Shown here: positions 42,673-46,019 of the stretch, in pieces
Numbering within the stretch: the first letter of the stretch is position 1
How the letters are laid out: every line of letters starts with the position of its first letter
IMG/VR virus record: IMGVR_UViG_3300020074_000034
Coordinates: 1 to 46,019 of that record
Source: a virus
Direction: 5' to 3' (one strand)
DNA length: 46,019 nucleotides
The notes under the pieces: generated by a model
The model's input: only the letters and a program-made list of their open reading frames with translations
Databases searched by the model: none
What the model was told of the DNA's origin: nothing
Program-made: the position numbers and the translations under genes

Positions 42673-43715
42673 CCATCGCTCTTATTACAGATCAACATCT
42701 AGATGGAAGAAAGTCTTCTCAGATTTTTTGGGAATTCTTTATGAAATTTTATAATGATGTATTTTTCCCCTATTTACAAAAACATAAGATCAAAAATTTA
42801 ATTGATCTTGGTGATACTTTTGATAATAGAAAAGGTATTGATTTGGGTGCATGGCATCGTATCAAGACAGAATATTATGATACTTTGAAATCCATGGGCA
42901 TCAATCTTCACATGATCGTTGGAAATCATACAGCATACTATAAAAACACAAACAAAATCAATACTCCAGAACTCTTACTTGGAGAATACAACAACATTAA
43001 TATTTACAGTGAAATTACTGATATTGAAGTTGAAGGACTTAAGATTACTATGGTGCCTTGGGTTAACTCTGAAAACCGCGAGAAGGTGATGTCACATCTT
43101 AACAAAACCGATTCAAAAGTTGTGATGGGACACCTAGAACTTAATGGGTTTATGGCTCATCCAGGACATGTATTCCATGGTGGATCTGATGCATCATTGT
43201 TTCAGAATTTTGAAAAAGTATTTTCTGGACACTTTCACCACAGATCAAAAAAGGGCAACATTGAATATCTTGGCAACCCATACGAATTGTACTGGAATGA
43301 TTATAATGAAAAGAGAGGATTCAATCTTTTAAATCCAGAAACTCTTGATACAACATTCATTCAAAATCCGTATAAGATGTTTAGAAAAATATTTTATAAT
43401 GATGTCAAGAATGACTATAAAATATTTAACGTACATGAATACAAAAATTCTTATATTAAAATTATCGTAGAAGAACGTACAAATAATCGTATGTTTGAAC
43501 AACTAGTAGAACGTCTCTATGATGTTGGTATTCATGATCTCAAAATTATTGAAGATGATAACTTTAATTTTGAAGAGGATTCTGGCGATCTGGAATGTGA
43601 AGATACTCTTACTATATTAAATAGATACATAGAAGAGATGGAATTATATGTTAATAAAACTGAATTAAAATCTATCATCAAATCTATTTACGTAGAAGCT
43701 TGTGAAATGCAGTAA
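42669..43715 (+). CDS. gp47: Recombination endonuclease subunit gp47 (Mre11-like)
   Basis: 348 residues (T4: 339). Metallophosphoesterase motifs appear in order: DQH (D8, H10), GDTFDNR (D49), GNHT (N86, H87), GHLE near 155 and SGHFHHRS near 185, the five metal-binding motifs of Mre11-type nucleases. With gp46 it resects DNA ends to start recombination-dependent replication. The DNA at roughly 42880-43290 looks richer in G and C than either flank. One small gene separates it from gp46. Confidence 0.97.
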   Translation: MTIALITDQHLDGRKSSQIFWEFFMKFYNDVFFPYLQKHKIKNLIDLGDTFDNRKGIDLGAWHRIKTEYYDTLKSMGINLHMIVGNHTAYYKNTNKINTPELLLGEYNNINIYSEITDIEVEGLKITMVPWVNSENREKVMSHLNKTDSKVVMGHLELNGFMAHPGHVFHGGSDASLFQNFEKVFSGHFHHRSKKGNIEYLGNPYELYWNDYNEKRGFNLLNPETLDTTFIQNPYKMFRKIFYNDVKNDYKIFNVHEYKNSYIKIIVEERTNNRMFEQLVERLYDVGIHDLKIIEDDNFNFEEDSGDLECEDTLTILNRYIEEMELYVNKTELKSIIKSIYVEACEMQ

Positions 43716-43999
43716 TGTATATCCTAACCTTAAAAGATAAAGAAGGCGAAGGCGCCCTCGCCGTATCAACACAAACAGGAGATAAAGTTCTGCAGCTTTT
43801 TGAAGAGTATGATGATGCACAACGTTATATTGTTCTTTTAGAAGCAGATAATTTCCTTGATCTGGAACCACTAGAACCAATGGAAATCGAACCAGAACAG
43901 GCTATTGCGGCTTGCGAAAGATTCGGTTATAATTATGTTGTCATTACGTCAGACGACTTTGTAATCCCGCCATTTCAACCGTCTTATGATTTTATTTAA
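43715..43999 (+). CDS. DUF3110-like protein between gp47 and gp46
   Basis: 94 residues. The pattern VLQLFEEYDDAQRYIVLLEA, DNFLDLEPLEPMEIEPEQ and ACERFGYNY closely follows the DUF3110 family of cyanobacteria and plastid-bearing plants (MFE..DDA.RY..LLEAQDF and a later FC...GY). The family has no known function to me. Position, overlapping the gp47 stop by one base and the gp46 start by 14, means it is expressed with the recombination nuclease. It is a possible host-derived gene or a nuclease accessory. No catalytic residue is obvious. Confidence 0.78.
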   Translation: MYILTLKDKEGEGALAVSTQTGDKVLQLFEEYDDAQRYIVLLEADNFLDLEPLEPMEIEPEQAIAACERFGYNYVVITSDDFVIPPFQPSYDFI

Positions 44000-45704
44000 A
44001 AGTATTTCTTACAAAAATTTTCTTGCGGCGGGGAATACTCCCATCAAAATTGATCTGAATGGTTTTGGTACAACTTTAATTGTTGGTCAAAACGGCGCAG
44101 GAAAAAGTACAATTATTGAAGCACTAGTATTTGCACTATTCAATAAATCATTTCGTAAAGTTAATAAAAACCAACTCATCAACTCTATCAATGAAAAAGA
44201 TTGTCTAGTTGAAGTAAATTTTTCTATTGGCAATGTTGAATGGAAAGTTTGCCGTGGAATCAAACCTGCTATTTTTCAGATTATCAGAAACGGAACTGTT
44301 TTAGATCAATCTTCTTCTGCCGTAGATCAACAGAAATGGTTTGAACAAACTGTACTAAAACTTAATTATAAATCTTTTACTCAGATTGTAGTTCTTGGGT
44401 CATCCACGTTTGTTCCATTTATGCAACTTCCAACTGCAAGTCGTAGGGAAGTTATTGAAGATCTTTTAGATATTAAAATTTTCTCTGCCATGAATGTGAT
44501 CCTAAAGGATCGTATTAAAATTACATCGGAAGAACTTAAAGAATCAAACTCTCAAATTAATTTTCTCAGAGAAAAAGCAGATCTTCAGAAACAATTTATT
44601 AAGACAATTGAATCACAAAACAAAAAAACCATTACTCAAAAACTAGAAAAAATTGAGAACCTAAATTATGATATCTCTAATTGTGAAACCAAAATTGTTG
44701 AGATGGAATATCAAATTGAAGAGAAACAAAAAGAGCTTGAAGGTTATAAGACGATTGAAAAAGAACTAAAGACATTAGAGAAACACTCTCATGGATTCTC
44801 TTCACGTATCAAAGATTTTGAGAAAAGTAAAAAATTCTATGCAGATAACGATATCTGCCCAACTTGCAATCAAGATCTAAGTGAAAATCTTAAGACTACT
44901 GCAATTAAAGAAGGTGATAAAGAGATTCGTAAGTGCGAGAAAGCACTTCATAAGGTAGAGTCTGAGATTGTAGATATTCAAAAGAAAATAGAAGATAAAA
45001 ATACAATTGTAAATGATATCTCAGATCTTAATTATGAAATACGTAAACAAGTTAATGACATAAGTCTTAATAACAAATACGTTAGAGAAATTGCAGATGA
45101 GATTGAAGAACTCAGAACCAATAAAGAAAATATTGAGTTTGAGAAAAACAAACTTATGGAGATTGCTGCAGAAGGAATAACTGCACAACATTTTATCACT
45201 AGACTTAAAGATGATCGTAGAAACTACGATCTCATTTCAAGTCTTCTTAAAGACACTGGAATTAAATCCATGATCATTAAGAAGTATCTTCCAGTCATGA
45301 ATAAGTTAATCAATCAGTATCTTCAGATGCTTGATTTTTACGTAAACTTTACATTAGATGAAGAGTTTGACGAAAGTATAAAATCTCGTTATCGAGATGA
45401 TTTTACGTATTCCTCATTTTCGGAAGGTGAAAAAATGAGAATTGATCTGGCACTAATGTTCACTTGGAGATCCATTGCTAAATTAAAAAATTCAGCAAAT
45501 ACTAATTTGTTAATTCTTGATGAAGTATTTGATTCTTCACTTGATGTTGCCGGCACTGAAGATTTTCTACGTATTTTACGAGGAGTTACAGACGACTCCA
45601 ATATCTTTATCATCTCTCATAAGGGAGAACTACTTCATGATAAATTTGATAGAGTAATGAGATTTGAAAAAGTTAAAAACTTCAGCAAAGTTTCTGTGTC
45701 ATAA
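43986..45704 (+). CDS. gp46: Recombination endonuclease subunit gp46 (Rad50/SMC-like)
   Basis: 572 residues, close to T4 gp46 (560). Walker A GQNGAGKST at residues 34-42; long coiled coil from about 175 to 415 interrupted by a zinc-hook CPTC (Cys291 and Cys294); ABC signature SFSEGEKMRIDLAL near 478; Walker B NLLILDEVFD near 507-516 and a histidine switch ISHKGEL near 540. It is the ATPase partner of gp47 in DNA end resection. The start overlaps the preceding gene by 14 bases. Confidence 0.97.
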   Translation: MILFKSISYKNFLAAGNTPIKIDLNGFGTTLIVGQNGAGKSTIIEALVFALFNKSFRKVNKNQLINSINEKDCLVEVNFSIGNVEWKVCRGIKPAIFQIIRNGTVLDQSSSAVDQQKWFEQTVLKLNYKSFTQIVVLGSSTFVPFMQLPTASRREVIEDLLDIKIFSAMNVILKDRIKITSEELKESNSQINFLREKADLQKQFIKTIESQNKKTITQKLEKIENLNYDISNCETKIVEMEYQIEEKQKELEGYKTIEKELKTLEKHSHGFSSRIKDFEKSKKFYADNDICPTCNQDLSENLKTTAIKEGDKEIRKCEKALHKVESEIVDIQKKIEDKNTIVNDISDLNYEIRKQVNDISLNNKYVREIADEIEELRTNKENIEFEKNKLMEIAAEGITAQHFITRLKDDRRNYDLISSLLKDTGIKSMIIKKYLPVMNKLINQYLQMLDFYVNFTLDEEFDESIKSRYRDDFTYSSFSEGEKMRIDLALMFTWRSIAKLKNSANTNLLILDEVFDSSLDVAGTEDFLRILRGVTDDSNIFIISHKGELLHDKFDRVMRFEKVKNFSKVSVS

Positions 45705-45720
45705 ATTATCCTTATCAAAT

Positions 45721-45745
45721 GCCTCATTGACTGATGGCCTTTTTT
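45721..45745 (+). terminator. Weak bulged hairpin terminator after gp46
   Basis: GCCTCA pairs with TGATGGC with one bulged base and a 5-base loop, followed by six Ts (45740-45745). It overlaps the -35 box of the next promoter, so it may act only partially. Confidence 0.45.
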
Positions 45746-45755
45746 GGCGTATTAT
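45727..45755 (+). promoter_or_regulatory. Host-type promoter ahead of the last gene
   Basis: TTGACT (45727-45732), 17-base spacer, TATTAT (45750-45755), then ATG 45780 after 24 bases. It is a good sigma-70-like match with no late element nearby. Confidence 0.75.
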
Positions 45756-45779
45756 AGCTTCATCGATAAGAAATCACAC

Positions 45780-46019
45780 ATGACCATCAACCGTCAAGTT
45801 AAAAGTACTCTCGCAAAACTTCTTGCTACAGAGAACCTAACTGTGGAACACTCTAATGTTCCCACTGCATCCTTTGATATTGAAAACCGTGTGTTGAGTC
45901 TTCCTGTCTGGGAAAATGTAAGTAATGATGTTTATGATCTTCTGGTGGGGCATGAAGTTGGACATGCAATTTATACACCAAATGCATGGGGAGATACCTA
46001 TGGAATTCCTCAGTCCTAT
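45780..46019 (+). CDS. HEVGH metallopeptidase-like protein, 3' truncated
   Basis: Starts at ATG 45780 and stays open to the right edge, giving 80 residues of a longer protein. The start is MTINRQVKSTLAKLLATENL, and the visible end contains LLVGHEVGHAIYTP, the HExxH zinc-peptidase motif (HEVGH at about residues 64-68). T4-like marine phages carry a protein of several hundred residues with this motif after gp46, usually labelled peptidase; that is from memory. The rest of the protein, including any third zinc ligand, is outside the window. Confidence 0.75.
   Translation, partial: MTINRQVKSTLAKLLATENLTVEHSNVPTASFDIENRVLSLPVWENVSNDVYDLLVGHEVGHAIYTPNAWGDTYGIPQSY

Overview
The window is one continuous block of a T4-like myovirus genome, almost certainly a marine cyanophage (Prochlorococcus/Synechococcus myovirus type). 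Nearly all genes read on the + strand. The DNA is AT-rich, genes abut or overlap by 1-4 bases (ATGA, TAATG), and the order is the T4-like late module: [giant protein]-gp8-[tail/fibre cluster]-gp13-gp14-gp15-gp16-[small genes]-gp17-gp18-gp19-gp20-gp67-like-gp21-gp22-gp23-gp3-uvsY-uvsW-[Sm-like]-gp55-gp47-[DUF3110-like]-gp46-[HEVGH protein]. A DUF3110-like gene, a family known mainly from cyanobacteria and plastids, supports a cyanobacterial host. A pelagimyophage cannot be fully excluded. I see no tRNA, CRISPR array, insertion sequence, integrase or replication origin.

Layout. 1-18.6 kb holds huge virion proteins: a >3,500-residue repeat protein cut by the left edge, in the slot of baseplate gp7; the wedge protein gp8; and a 2,133-residue structural protein. 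18.6-22.8 kb is a fibre-like cluster whose 1,046-residue protein carries near-identical 162-bp tandem repeats. 22.7-26.4 kb encodes neck and tail completion (gp13, gp14, gp15) and the small terminase gp16. 26.4-28.7 kb is an accessory interval between the two terminase genes. 28.7-39.2 kb carries packaging, tail sheath and tube, portal, prohead core, protease, scaffold and capsid, closed by a strong intrinsic terminator. 39.3-46 kb switches to gp3, recombination and replication functions (UvsY, UvsW, gp47/gp46) and the late sigma factor gp55. The last gene is cut by the right edge.

How the genes work together. gp20 (portal), gp22 and the gp67-like protein (core), gp21 (protease) and gp23 (capsid) build and mature the head. 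gp16/gp17 package DNA. gp13/gp14 close the neck. gp15, gp3, gp18 and gp19 make the contractile tail, and the large 5' genes supply baseplate and fibres. UvsY, UvsW, gp46 and gp47 drive the recombination-dependent replication that normally feeds late transcription, and gp55 directs RNA polymerase to late promoters. An ATAAATA/TATAAATA element, matching the T4 late promoter, lies ahead of most virion genes and often overlaps the preceding stop codon. Two host-like -35/-10 promoters precede gp55 and the final gene.

No clearly new defence or mobile system is visible. The most unusual signals are the repeat architecture of the giant and fibre proteins, small modules shared among otherwise unrelated tail proteins, the accessory interval between gp16 and gp17, stop codons fused to late promoters, and hairpins in the leaders of abundant virion genes.
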